64,000 bases of DNA from positions 798,683 to 862,682 of the forward strand of contig NC_085100.1 in assembly GCF_963422355.1 (NCBI RefSeq). Reading direction: 5' to 3'. The notes under the pieces are model-generated. The model did no database searches. It saw only the letters and a program-made list of their open reading frames with translations, and was not told where the DNA came from. The stretch is from Corticium candelabrum. Its lineage: Eukaryota > Porifera > Homoscleromorpha > Homosclerophorida > Plakinidae. The translations under genes and the position numbers were made by a program. Shown here piece by piece: positions 23,701 to 38,700 of this stretch (position 1 is the stretch's first letter; each line of letters starts with the position of its first letter).

Positions 23701-26700
23701 TCTATCTCCTGACGGAAGTCGCCATCTGATGGTGGGCGTCGGCGTTCCCGTAGCTTCGACGTCGATGGTAAGTCGACGTCCTTCTACCATCTTGATAGTA
23801 TGACCAGCGTAGCTCGTCACATCTGCGTCAGGAAGTCGACCAGGTTGAGGAGTTGGTTCAGTTCTTGCCACGATACGAGGTCTCACTAAAACGTTACCAC
23901 AACAACGCATATACCAGACGTCGGTTGTGTAGAAACCGAACGAATCGCTTACCAGGAGCAGCGACGTCGATGTCTTGTCTATCTGAAGTGACCGTGTTGT
24001 CTGCTGAGCAGGTGTATGTCCCTTGGTGACGATTAGGCACAAAGTCGGCAATCTGTAGTTGCCCAGTAGAACTCGCTTGCGCTCCCCTGGGTAGGGAACT
24101 TGAGTCTTTTGTCCACGTAACCGTGGGCGTAGGACTACCGGCCGCTGCACAATCGATTTCCAGTCTCTGGTTTGGAAGAACGAGCACGTCGTCCTGTCCG
24201 ATGGTAGCGCTTACAGACGCCGAAGTCACAGTAGGCCGAGTGTTTGCTGGTGCTCTGATGATCTTGACCGCTTCTTGAGCTATAGACGTCATTCACACAG
24301 ATGCAATCAAACCAACAGTACGGTCATACGTAGCAACAATTCAAAAGCACTCACATCTCACACTGACGTCAACCGAAGAACGAGCCACGGTACCCTCTCC
24401 GTTGTCACCCTCTGCGCTGTAAGTACCCGAGTCGGTCGATTTTACATTCCGCAGTATAAGGCTGCTTGTGGTTTCATCTCGACCTTTGGTTGTTTCAATA
24501 AAAACGTCGTCACTGGGCTCTATGACATCGGTTCCTTTCTTCCAGACAACATTCGGTGCAGGACTTCCTTTTGTTGTAAACTGAAACGACATGCTGTCTC
24601 CCTCGTCTGCTCGGAAGACACCTTCGTCTGAAGTTACGGGCGCGTTGTTCACTTGCACGCCATCCTCGATGTCCGACTCCACTGTCGGCGGTGCTGTACA
24701 GAAAGAATAAACGTCAACGAGCAACTAAGCGGCAAGTGAAGCGACGCTTCTTACTGAAAACCTGCAGTCTTGCAGAAGCTTCGTTCGAACCGGCCTCGTT
24801 AGTGACCACCACTTTATAGTCTCCGATATCTGATGGTTGAGTATTGGAAACGGTGAGAAAACGGGTGTCGGCGGACACCTCGACGTTGTCCTTTTTGTCT
24901 CCGGGCCTAAGGAACGAGCCGTCTGGCAGCTTCCATTTCACTGAATACTCGTCGGGTTCTCGATCGGTCACAGTGAAGTTGACAACTACAGATCGACCCT
25001 CGACGACTTCAGCTCTCTGTCCTGCAGTAAACACCCGGTCGTCGTCTGGAATGGGTCTGACCGCTACGACTGGTTTAACCTCTTCTAACGTGGGCGGTTC
25101 TGCAAAACACGAGCAAAGTCTAACGCAGCGACAAAACGGCTAACTGACCGACACGACTAACTCAGGATCCTCAGCGTTATCGCCTCCTCGTCCTGCCCTC
25201 CCTGCGCGTCGTTAGCAACACAGCGGTAGACACCAGCATAACCACGAGGAATCCCATCGATGACCAAAGTGCCGTTAGAGAGTACTCTTCGTCTTCCTTT
25301 TGATGTCAGAACACCGTCCGGACCGATCCAACGAATCGTATCGGCGTTCTTGGCCGCACAGTCAATACGGACGTTCCAGCGTAGTACAGGTTCGACGGGC
25401 TCTGCGTAGCCAACTGAAGCAGAGATTGTCCTGTCAGACACGACAGGAGGATCCACCCTCCGTATGATTTCTACAGCTGTTGGTGGAACTGTCGATGAAA
25501 CGGTCGGTTCAGCTGTCGATGGAAATGTCGTTGCAACTGTCGATGGAACGGTCGGTTCAGCTGTCGATGGAAATGTCGTTGCAACTGTCGATGGAACGCG
25601 AGCTAACAAGTAAATACATTAGATGATATCGGATTTGGTGAGAAGCAAACACGTTTGCGTCTGACCTTGAACGCCTACAGCCGAAATGGTCTGTCCTGCA
25701 GCGTTACCAGCCGAGCAACTATAGACGCCAGCGTCGCCGTCTTCGAATTTGTTGACAGTGAGACGATTTCCGTTGTCACTGACCACGACGCGACTGCTCT
25801 CTACGACTCGAGCACCGTTCTTGTACCAGGCAATCGTCGGCTGCGGTGTAGCGCTTGCCTCACACTGGAATGAAACCTTGTCTCCAGCTTTCGCTTCGAT
25901 CGGACCGGTCGGAACTGGATTGTCGTTGATCTCGACGGTATCCGCTGGCTTCACGGTCACGACAGGGCGAGCTAAACAGAAATATTGTCATCATCAAACG
26001 TTACCATCAACATATGGCTCAACGCTCACAATAGATAGAGACTGTCGACGCAGCATCGTCTGTGCCTGCAACGTTCTTGGCTCGACACGTGTAACTACCG
26101 TCGCTGGCACTGGAAGCAGACGTAATAGTCAAGCTGGAACGGTCTCTGTCCACGCTGACTGCAGACGGATCCGTAACGGACTGTCCCGGTTCCAGAGTTT
26201 GTCCAGACGGCAACGTCCAGCTGATGTTCGAAGGTGGTCTCCCTGTTCGATCTTGACACTGTAGCGTTACGCGTCTACCGGCCATTCCGATAGCCATGCT
26301 GCCGACCGTATACACCAAATCACCGTCGACGATTTCTTGCTCTTCGTCTCCAGGGGGAGGAGCAACGAGACGAGGCGGTGCTACGGCAAAGCAAAGTGAC
26401 CAACGCGTCCAGCACAAACACTAGCAAAGCAACTTACAAGCTTCGTCCACAATCGCGATTTCGGAGTCTCTTCCAGCGCTATTTTTCGCCTCGCATTTGT
26501 AAGTACCTCGATCAGACGCACTAAACCTCGACACCACCAACGTGCCGTTAGCCAATGCACGGACTCTACCGCTGTCACCCACGAAAGCATCATCTTTATA
26601 CCAAGATATGGTCGGATCCGGAGAACCATTTGCGGTGCAGTCTACGTTCAAGGTCTTCCCCGATCCGACCACAACTCGTCGTCTCCCGATGACAGCCTGT

Positions 26701-29700
26701 ACGGAGTCATCAGTGACGACGGGATTCTCCTCTGGGCGTCTGACAATAATCGGTGAGCCTCGACCTGACGATAAAACAATCGGCACGATAAACAGCCGTT
26801 ACACACAACCAGGCAGTAACAGCAGGCTCACCGACAACCGTAATGAGCGTTCCCTTGCTACTCGTGCCTGCTTCTGAAGATGCAAGGCAAGTGTAAACGC
26901 CCGTGTCATTTTTACCCATGTTCGTCACTTCCAGCATGCTGACGGAGACACCATCTAAATTGCTCCTTCCTCCGATGGAGAATCGACCACCGGGCGTGAT
27001 GGGCATTTCATTTCGTAACCACGTTGTTGTCGGGTTCGGCACGCCAAACGTTTCACACTCTAGTGATAACCGCGAACCGGGAGGCACGTCTACGGATCCC
27101 GTCGAGGGTGACGGAAACACCGGTTGACCGTCCACTTGAGCGGTGTCCAAGTCGGTCGTTGGAGGAACTAGAGCACATGGAGAAACAGCGATAAAAGCAC
27201 ACAAACGATGGCAAACAAGGTGAGTTGTCAGATACCGTATACGTTGACTTTGCTCGATCTACCCACAGCGCCCAAACTGTTTATTGCCGTACAAGTGTAT
27301 TGTCCGACGTCTTCGTCCCGAGAATCACGGATCGTCAAGTCACCGTTGTCGTTAACGCTGACTTGCCCTTCTGACTCTCCTATACGAAGACTCGTGCCCG
27401 AAGGAAGAGTCCACGAGATGTCTCCGGGTGGTATCCCAACGGATGAGCACGTCAACGTCAATGTCCTTTCACGACGGACGTCAGAGATCTGCCCGACGGG
27501 ATATTCACGATCTTCGTCTGGGAGTGGTCTTTCGGGCACAACGGGATCGGGACTGCTAATCTTCGGACTCTCTATAAAGAGATGATAGAATGTTAGAATG
27601 AAGAACTCGATGATCAATACTATTCTACCTCCTAGAACGGCGGTTATCGCTTCTGTGTCTTTTCCTCCTCTGTTGGTCGCCTCGCACGTGTACATGCCGG
27701 CCTTGTCACCATCAAACTCTCGTATCACAAGCGGGCTTCCAGACCCAGCAGACATTCCGTCCGGGCCATACCACGCGATGTTTACGCCCGAGCCCGCGGC
27801 ATCGCACACGACACGTACAGTCTGCCCCTCGCCACCGATGACATCGGGATTACCGATTTGAGCAGTAACCCTGTTACCGTCGACCTCTTGTTCTACGTCC
27901 GGTCGTCGAATGATTGTCGGCGTTCCATCTACAACACAGAACATCTACTCGTACGGAACACGTGCGATTTCTAGCAAGTTCCATCTGAAAGCTCACCTAC
28001 TACATCTAGAGCTACAGGGCTGGACGTACTTCCGCCCGGATTCTCGAATACACACGAATAGGTACCGACGTCGGGCGTCCGAGCTCGCCTCCTCACAAGT
28101 TCAATCTGAGATCCGTCATCCGCCACAGTCACGTCGTATCTGCCACCAGACTGCTGTATTTCGCCGTCTTTCAAAAAGTAAGCTTCCGCCTTCGGTCGAG
28201 CCGCGGACGAGCAAGCTATGGAAAACGGCGAGTCCCGTTGTACTTTCACTACTCCGTCTGTCGACGGGTACGTTCGCATTCCGTTTACCATCACCACAGT
28301 CTCGTTGACAGGACGAGGAGGTTCTAAACAAATACCTCTTATTTCCTTAAACTAGATCGCATACGATTGCTCCTTACCGATCACCACCAAGTTACACGAA
28401 TCTGACTCTTCGCCCACCACGTTCGAAGCACGACACCAGTACATACCGTCGTCGATACCTTGTACGTTTCTGATACGCAGACTGCCGTCGTCTGTTACAG
28501 AACTTCTTCCCGACGTCTCCTCGCGTCTCAACACCCTACCGGAAGGCAACGTCCATCGGACGTCGGCTGGAGGACTCGACGACACCGGACACTGGAACGT
28601 AACCGTTCGTCCGACGACCGCACGGGCATTCTCGCACGTTGGACCGACACGATACGTTTGATCTTGGTCTTCTACGGTCCGACTGTCCGGTTGTGCGGGA
28701 AGACGACGGATTACCGGTTCAACTACAATACGCATCACAATACAATACGTCACCGCTGCCAAGAGCTCTCGACCTTACCGGCTCTAGAAACACTTATGGA
28801 TTGTCTGTCGATGCCCTGCGAATTGGTAGCCGCGCAAGTGTACGCGCCGACGTCCCGGCCTTCGAAATCGTCGACGTTCAGAGTGCCCTCGGCTTCAACC
28901 CTCACCCTTCCAGTCGACCCAATTTCGTTCCCTCCTTTCTCCCAAGTCACTGTCGGCGTCGGGTTTCCAGTGGCGGTACATTTGACGCGCAAGTTTTGTC
29001 CGTCGCCGACGTACACGTCGGATCGACCGATAGTCGTAGTGACCGATTGAGCGCTAACACTGGGCTCTTCATCTGGCCGTCGGTCAATCACCGGTGAGTT
29101 GGTAGCTAAAATCAACACTCTCTTGTACAGTAACAACGATGGCAGAAGACAAAATCGCTTACGAGCAACTTCGATGTCGACAGACGACGAATCCGATCCC
29201 ACGGGGTTGCTGCTAACGCAGCTGTAACTTCCGGCGTCCGAAACGTCCACTCCGGATAGAGTCAAGCGACTCGTCGCCTCTGAGCCAGTCTGACTGCTGA
29301 CAATGGACACCGATTCGCTGCTACTGACGACCGTTCCCTCGTGTGTCCAGCTGATAGTTGGCAATGGCGAACCGACGGCAGTGCACGACATACTGACGTC
29401 AGAACCGCTCCGACTGATGACGGTGTCTTCGTCCGAAGGACTCACCAACGTGTTGTCTATCGTAACGTTGTCGCCGGCACGCTCGATTACTTCTGGGGGA
29501 GCTGAAACGAAACATCGCACTTATTATTACCACCAAGACACGATCGCTCTATTGTCTGCTCACCGACTACATCTAGATCGAAGTCTGTTTGGTCCGTCCC
29601 TCCGACGCTTGCCACAACGCAATCATACAGCGCGCTATCGCTCGGTTGGGCGTCGCTAATGGTTAGACTGCCGTCGTCTGACACCGTCGCTCTGCCGCTC

Positions 29701-32700
29701 GTTTCTCCTATGCCCAGTTCTGTGCCGTCTACGAAACGCCACACAACGTTGGCTTTGGGATGACTCGAGACGGGACACTTCAATGTGACGTCGTTGCCAC
29801 TGACAACTCGTGGGGTTTCGCCTGGATCGAACGACAAGTGACCATCCGAAGGAGGATCTTCCCGATCTGCTGTGCGTCTTTCGTCGATAACAGGAGACTC
29901 TGTAAAATGGACACTACTCTCGTTCCGCCAATAATAACAAGCGAGACACTTCACCTACCCGGCACTACGACATCGATGGTTGCACGGTCGTCACCGTTCG
30001 TGTTGGTAGCCGTGCACGTGTAGCTGCCCTCGTCTTCGCGTTGCACCGACGATATAACTAGACTGCCATCGCTGCCAACGTTGTACCTTCCACCGGTGAC
30101 GATCGACTGACCGTCCACGTCCCACGCTATTTCTGGATCGGGTCTGCCCTCTGCTCCACACGCAATGGTCAGTTGCTGACCGGGACGAACTTGTACATCA
30201 GGGGGGCCGACAGACGTATTGACAGAATCGCTTCGAGGCGAAGACGGCGGTTCTTTCGGTGTTCGTTTAATAAAAGGCTTACCCGTATCTGCAACGCACT
30301 GACCGTTATCTCGCAAAATCTTAGCCTGCACCCACCTGTCTCACCTGCAACCCGAATGTTGACGGCGTCCGCTGCACTGCCGGCCTCGTTTGCGACAATA
30401 CACGAATACTCGTGACCGGACGCACCACCGGTCACCGTCACCCGACTCTTGCCACGATCGAACTCTGTTCCGTCTCGCGTCCACACCGCGTCCGCGTCCG
30501 ACAGGGAACCGACGTCACAGCTCAGCGTCACCTCTGTACTCGAATCGGCGACCAAAATATCGTCGTCGGAAGGCGACTCGGGCGAGTCGACGCTAATCGT
30601 CGATGTAGGCGTAGCTAGAGATAGAAGAGAGAAATCGAACACGGTCATTATGTCTTCTGTTCGACACATGAAGAGGCAACGACAAACTTACGGATCACTC
30701 TCAGCTCAGTCTTCACTCGATCTCTTCCAGCGGGGTTACTCGCAATACAACGGTATTTGCCGCTGTCGTCCAGGCGAGTGTTTGCTACAAGCAACCGTCC
30801 GTCGTCAGATACCGATACTCTGTCGTAAGATTGGCCGGGTTTCAGCCTGCGACCGGACGGAAGTCTCCATTGTAGAGACGGACTCGGCGTACCGGACGCA
30901 GAACAAGAGATGGTCGTCGAGTAACCTTCCACTACTTCTGCCACCTGACCGATGTCGTACGCTGCGTCTTTGGCGATCAACGGACGCTCAGTAGGAGACA
31001 TTGGAGAGCGACGAATAACAGGAGCCACTGCAGCAAATCGCACATCACGACGTAAAATAACGCACGACCAAGACTTCCTTACCCGGTGCCATTACGTGTA
31101 TGGTATCACGGTCCTCACCACCGCTGTTTCGAGCCACACAACTATAAGCGTCGGCATCGTCTGCAGAGAAGCTGTCAAACGTTAGCACGCCGTCTGACTG
31201 TTCGACACCGGCGCCGTCGCTGATTACTCTTCCATTACGCGACCATTCGACTGTTGGCTGTGGATCGCCGTCTGCCGTGCACAAGAGCCGAAGTTGGCGA
31301 CCGGGTTGCGCCGTAACAGAGGAACGACCGACTGCAACCGACATTCCCGCGTCCGAATACTCAACCGGATCGTCTGGCCGTCTGTCGATTCTCGGTCCGT
31401 CTTATCAACACACAACAGCACATTAAGAGCACGAAATTATTGCATGCCGAAAGCGCATTGACATCGTCGTACCTGCTACAGCCACTACTATCCTCGACGA
31501 GTCTGCGCCTGCATCGTTGTTTGCCGTACAGACATAGTCACCCATATCCGAAGCTCGTATGTCATCGATAGTCAAGTCGAGAGCACCCGCGTCGGTTGTC
31601 TCGACCGACACTCGACCTGCAGCCGACACGGCTACACCGTTCTTTGCATAACTCAGATCGGGAGACGGCGAACCGGACGCCGAGCAGCTCATCGACACCG
31701 AACTTCCGGGATTTACGCGAAGTCTCCCGTCCTTATCCGGAAACGCCTTTTCACCATCTATTGTTGCCGTGTCGGTCAGCCTCGTCGTCATCTGCGGCTG
31801 GTCTACAAGTATCACAATAAAGCGAACACGTAATGCGTATGCTCCAACAGAAAGCCGTCTCGAGACCACTCACCCGATACTGTCACAGGAATGTCTACTT
31901 TATCTACACCCGCACTGTTGCTAGCGACGATACGGTAGTTCCCGGCGTCTTCCGGTTGGGCATTCTCTATCTTCAGATCGTCATTGTTTAGCACCGTCAC
32001 TCTGCCATCCGATTCGCCTCGTCTCAGTTGCCTCCCAGACGGTAGACGCCACGTCACCGTCGGTCTTGGCCGACCCGATACTTGACCACTCAGCGTCGCG
32101 TCTCGTCCCCGCAGAATATCGCCAGCCTGTCCCGGAAAGAAACGACGGTCGGCATCGGAAATCGGCCTTTCTTCCTTCATCGGCCTCCGCCGCTCGATCA
32201 CAGGTCGCTCTGTCGCAAACATACGAACCGATCAACTACCACTCACAGTAGGGGCGGTATCGAGACGCGTCTTACCCGCCAATCGAACATTCACCGTCTC
32301 CCTGTCTTGTCCTGCCGTATTGACGGCTCGACATTCAAAATCTCCCTCGTCGCGTCTGCCTACTTTCTTGATCGTCAGTCGACCGTCGGTCACTTCGAAA
32401 TGATCGTTGTCGCCTATTTGGCCCTTGTTCCTGTACCAGCTGATGGTCGGATCGGGAGATCCCTCCGCTGAGCACGCCAACGTGAGAGTCTGTCCGCGTG
32501 ATGCCAATACGTCAGGACGGCCGATCACAGAACTGACGCCTTCCTCGGTCACGACCGGTTCGACATCCGGTCTCCTCTGGATGACGGGACTACCCGAACC
32601 TGAAACGACAAGACAAACAATACGGAACTCGCATCCCAACTCTTCTGCCATGCGATGGTTACTATTAATACTTACGAATGGTTTCTATTTCAACAGTAGA

Positions 32701-35700
32701 CGACGTTGCACCACCACTGTTCTCGGCAATGCACGAATATGATCCTCTGTCGTCGTCCTCTACCATATCGACCGTCAACGTCGATCTCTCGCCATTGCTC
32801 TCGATCGAATACCGTCCTCCACTGCTGATCAAGTCATCTCCTCTAACGAATCTCAAATTGGGTTTGGGTACCCCACGTGCAGAACAGCTAACCGAAAACG
32901 ACGAACCGGGTTCTACACGCACGGTGCCGTACTTATTAGCCGACACGTCTTGTCCATCCACGACGACGTGGTCTCCGATGGTCTCCGACAAACGCGGAGG
33001 CACTACAACGCACACAAACACAATAGTCATTAGTTGCCGTCACCGAAACGACACCGTCGAGTGCTTTACCGATGACACTGAGTCTCGACTTGATTTTAGC
33101 CAACCCAGCGATATTGCTTGCAATAGGTCTGTACGCTCCTTCGTCTTCGACTTGCGCATTGTCTATCACCAGTGTATCGTCGTCGAGAACACGAACTCGA
33201 CCGCTCGACTGGCCCGGTCCTAGTCTCTTTCCGTTGGGGATTCTCCAACTGATGGTCGGAGTCGGTCGACCGTAAGCAGACACGCCTATCCTCACGTTTC
33301 TGCCTTGCACCACCACGGCTTGTTGACCGGCCGAGTAGGTCACGTCTCCTCTAGGAACGGGAGATGGTGCAGATTTATCTGCAGGTTGAACGATCGTCGG
33401 CCGCACCGGAGAGTCCAAAGCTACGTCGATCGATTCAGAGTCTGCGCCGTCGCTGTTGCTGGCTCGACACGAGTACGTGCCCTCGAAACGTCTGGCAAAT
33501 TCGTCGATTTCTAAAGAGCTGCTCGAAGAGTCCGAAGTGATTGTCGTGCGGCCGCCGCTGCTCACCGGCTGATCGTTCCTCATCCAAGAGAATGTAATAG
33601 GCTCTGCGCCGCGAGCACTGCACTGCAGCGTCACGTCTCCTCTCTCCTTTGCTTCAATTTTGGCCGTTTCTCCCACGGTTGCTGTGATGTCTCGTCCTGA
33701 TATCTGAGGTCTCCCTCCTCTTCTTCTGTTGAGAACTGGAGCGTCAGAAGTCGCTGTACCGTAACACAAATCGTCGCATTAATTAGACCACCCACAACAA
33801 ATTTCGCCTACTCGAAATACCTGATACGGAGATCTGTTGAGACGAGCTCGTTACGCCTCCTTCGTTCTGAGCCACGAATGTGTATTCTCCGCTGTCGTCG
33901 GGTTCGACGTCGGCCACAGTGAGACGGAGACCGCCGTCGGGAGTTCGATCGAGAGAATACCGATCGCCGGCCGAAATGGTCTCGCCGTCCTTCAAGAACC
34001 TGACACTCGGAGGCGGCCGACCGCTCGCCGCACCTTCCATGACCAGACTGTTTCCTCTCTCTATTTTGATCGTTCCATCGGAAGACGGTAGTACGGGCGT
34101 ATCTCGTCCGGTCGCATCCCTTTCGGACACGTTGTCTTCGACTTCTCTGGTGATGGACGGCGGAGCTAGAAAACGAGTCGTCACCACGAGAACGACACTA
34201 TTAGGAGGAAGAGACGAGAATCTTACCGAATACTGACACAGGCGTCACAACAGACGTCTCTCCTGCTGCATTGCTCGCAGTCACTCGATAGTCTCCCGAA
34301 TCGTCAGTCTGACTATCTTCTATTTGCAACGAACCGTCGTCTGTAACTGTGAAGCGATCGGACCTTTCGCCGGGCTGCAGACGCTGCCCAGACGGTAGAG
34401 TCCAAGTCACGCGCGGAGTCGGTTCTCCAAGAATAGGAACCGTCACTCTAACGGTCCGTCCTTCGACGACCTCCGACGTTTGACCGGCAACGTACGACAC
34501 GTCTCTGTCTGGCAGAGGCCTTTCCGGTGTTCGGGATGGAGGATCTGCGACTGACGGTCGTTCTAACAAAAGACACATCTCAATGCTTAAGCGTCACTAT
34601 CGAACAAAGACAAGCGATTTACCTAACAGAGACACTTGAATTTGCTGAGAATCCGTATTCGAGCCACTCGTTGCCGTGCAAGCGTAAGATCCCACGTCGT
34701 CTCTTTCCAACTCACTAATCTGTAGAGTACCGTCCGAACGGATGTTCGCTCGTGTGTTGGATATCACATTCGATCCGTCCTTCTGCCAGCTAATGGATGG
34801 CGTCGGAGTTCCGGTGGCATTGCATTTGACAGACAACTTTTCTCCAGCTCGCACAAACACCTCGGGTTCGGCTACACTCACGGACACATCACCCGGTGCT
34901 TCCTTTTCTTTTACGTCGGCGCGCCGATTTATGAGCGGTTCATCGGGAGCTGCATAGACAGAGCAAGATGTAAGATGTCGGTGCGGTGCAAAGAAAATTA
35001 CTTTTTAAAGCGACCGGGTTGCAGACACGCGCGTGCGCGACTCGAAACCTAAATCTTTAGATGACCTTGCTGCGCTGTATACTTATACACGTTTTCACGT
35101 TTAAGAAAGCGTGTCGTACGACGACGTTACCGAGTAGAACATGCGCGATCCAACCGTTTTAATACTTTACACGTACCAGCAACTGTGATATCTACAGAAG
35201 ACGACGCTTCTTGCCCGTCTCGACGTCCTTGACACACGTATTGTCCGCCGTCTGCCGCCTTCACGTTACTTACCGTCAATTTACTGCCGCTTCGACTACT
35301 CGTTACGCTTAGCCTATCGTCGCTCGTCAGTGGTATTGCTGATCCGTCGCGCTTCCACGTTACGTCTTCACTCGCCACGCCGTTGAAACCGCATGCAATG
35401 GACAGAGTCGAGTCTTCGCGCACTGAGTACGGACCCTCCGATGTCGGTAATTGGCGAATTTGGTCGACGAAAACGTTCTCGTCAGCCGGCGATACGACGT
35501 CGACCGGTTCTATAGACGAAATTAAACAAAGATGAAAGTAAAGATACCGTAAGATCTTGCCTACGTCACCTACCCACTACACGAACGAGTGTATCCGTCT
35601 CGTCTTGACCTGCACGATTAACGGCGATGGCTCGGTACGATCCAGAATCGGCCGCTTCGGAATCGTTTATACGAAGCGAGCCGCCGTCTGACACGCTGAA

Positions 35701-38700
35701 TCTTCCGTACGTTTCGCCAACACGCAGCCTTCTCCCGCTGGGCAAGCTCCAAATGACATCGGGACGTGGATTGCCACTATACGAAACGTCAACGTCGAGG
35801 TCGTTGCCTTTGCCAACGTTCAATGACACTCCTGCTGGATAGAGACGATCGAATCGAGGAGCCTCTAAGAAATACCATTTACCATAGAGTAAAACACGTG
35901 CAAACTCACTCGTGTAGTCACAGTCGTACCTGCCGGCTCGAGCGTCATCGTTTCTCGGTCGTCTCCGTAATCGTTGCTTGCCACGCACGTATACGTCTCG
36001 GCTTCTTGTAAGTCGGTCACTTGCAACACGCCGTTAGCAAGTACACGAGCTCGACCGCTCTCACCGATCGATTCTCCATTGCGATTCCACGATATCGTTG
36101 GATTGGGACTACCCTTAGCCGTGCACGCCACCTCCGCCGTCTCGCCGGGCAGAACGCGTAAGTTCGGTCTGCCGATGACACTGCCGATCGTCGAATCCGA
36201 TACGACGTCTTCCCTGTCTGGAACTCGATTGATCACGGGTGCACCACTCGCTACAGACCAAACAGCCCAAATGTACAACGTAACGATGCGACCACAATTA
36301 TCGACGTACCCTGCACCGACACGTCGACGGAGTCCGAAGTCGATCCCGAATCTCCATTAACCTGCACTGCATACATTCCGGCATCGTCGCTTTCCGCTGT
36401 GCTGACGGTGAGCGTACTGACGGTTCTGTCTCCGACGGTCGTCGTCGTCGTCGAAACCCTATCGGTGGGAGAGATGACCTCGCCGTTGTGAGACCAAGAT
36501 ATCTCTGGCTGAGGAACTCCTCGAACCGATGCGGTAATCGAGAATGGCTCTCCGAACACCGCGGATACGGTACGCTGTGATCGAGACGGTAGCACGGGTC
36601 TGTCACCGACCGAAACGGACTGATCCAACGGTCTATCCAATGACGGCGGTACTACAGACAATAACACAATCGACGGTCATTGTGAATTGGGTAAGACGCG
36701 ATAAGCCCAAGCACGACTGACCGAAGACTCTCAATCTCGACTTGGCTTTTGCCAGACCGGCAATGTTCTTTGCAATCGCTCTGTAAATTCCCTCGTCTTG
36801 TCGTCGGGTGTCGTCGATTACTAATGTGCCGTCGTCGGTTACTCGAAATCGGTCGTACGACCTTCCGGAAGCAATCCTTCTTCCTGACGGTAGTCTCCAT
36901 GTCATTCCGGGTGCCGGGCGACCCGTCGCCGTTGCCGATATACTTACGCTGCGACCTTCCATTACCTCGGCGTCCTGAGTGACGACGTACGATCTGTCGG
37001 TGTCGGGCAAGGGTCGGACGGGACTCACCGTCGCGGCGGGCTCTATGGCGGGCCGCACTACAACAAAAATTGGTAATAAAGTACGACAGTACCAAATCTC
37101 GACAACACCGCAGTTTCAATTCTTACCCGGAAGAACGACGTCGATGGATTCGCGGTCTTCTCCGGCCGAGTTCGTTGCCACCAACGTGTAACGACCGGCT
37201 TCACCGGGACCAACGTTTCTGACCTGTAACATTCCACTAGGATCGATACCGAATTTGCCTCCATCACTCACGGGCGACCCGTCTTTCAACCATCCGTAAG
37301 ATGGCGATGGGTCGCCGGTCGCCCATCCTCGAATTCCTAACGTCATTCCTCGCGGAACCATCACCTCTCGTCGACCGACCGTCACTTCGATACTATCGTC
37401 GGTAACTGTGGACGGTGTGGATGGCATACGCTGGATAATGGGAGCACTAGCACCTGAAACACGATTCATTGTTACGCAATCTCTTAATGACACGATCCCA
37501 CAGCATACCTTGCACAACAATATCAGCAGACGTTTCTGCTATTCCGGCATCGTTTTCTCCATACAGCGAATACGTGCCGGAATCGGACTGTCGTACGTTG
37601 CCGACGATCAATCGACTGCCACCGCTCTGAGTCACCTGTTGGGTAATTCTGTTATCTTCTGCCAAGGGACGGCCGTCTTTTCTCCATTGAACAGACTCGA
37701 CACCACTAATCGATCCCTCCATAACTAGCGTGCCTCCTGACGGCACCAGAAAGTCGCCACCAGTTGTGGGAGAAAGGAGGTCGGTACCCAGACGAGTGTT
37801 ATCACTGACTTCGCTCACTACTTTAGGAAATCCTGCAAGAACACAAAAGAAAATGAAAAAGTCGTGGTTTCCAACAAAAATCAGAACAATGTGATATTAA
37901 GTAAAAAGTAACATTAATTATTTTTAGCAAAGTCAATTTTGGTATGAAATATAAAATGCTAAAATCAGCTTTAATCTGTATTCGAAGCACATGGTCACTT
38001 CACTATCAACCGTTACGACTCGACATGATTGACATTACAAAAAGTGAGGTTCACCTCATTGAGTAGACTGGTTTTGTTGCACGTCCTTAGAGACTTCACA
38101 TAAAATTTGAACTAAAAGTACTCACACTATAGGGCTCGAATGACTTCCGGTTTGTGAGTATGTACGTGTGACTGTGTCTGTAATGTGCTACGCCCTTAGT
38201 GTGGTGCAATCACGCAGCAGTGTTTGTGTTGATGGTACATGGGAACCAGAGACAGCGGAAGAAAAGCCAATCAGATCCGCGAAACGTGCATGAAAGAGAT
38301 TTTGCGGGAATGATGTAATTCATGTTTGGCACAGTTTGCCATTGACAGGTCTTGTCGAAAACAACCAATACAACGTACCTGTCTGTAACAGCCAACGCGA
38401 AATCAATCGCTTTTCTGCCGCAGCCCTATGACATTTTCCCGAGAACTTACCAATCCGTGACCAAGAGCGACAACGATATTAATATCCCCTATGTGATAAC
38501 CTTCGTTGCGATCTTTGACTACAGAATACTCTACGTACTTTATTATAGAATACTACGTGTTTGTGCAATAATTCTTATCATGAGCGTATTGTACATGTTT
38601 CAGAGTACGTACGGATATATTGGGACTCAAAAAAGCGGACTGGAACTCCGAGGTACGGGTGAACGACGCTTCGATTGTCCGTTCTTTTCACTTATCCGAC

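Larger units (their letters stand above)
11528..26831 (-). repeat. Tandem unit copy 1 (36 Ig domains)
   Basis: First visible copy of the 15,368-base unit, its last exon truncated by the gap. It holds 35 exons, 11,958 coding bases when complete, arranged as twelve A-C-B triplets. Exon entries below give its coordinates. Confidence 0.95.

Noticed and set aside
25488..25599. Short direct repeats considered as a CRISPR-like array
   Set aside because: The repeats are contiguous, without spacers, and encode an in-frame protein linker in a eukaryotic gene.
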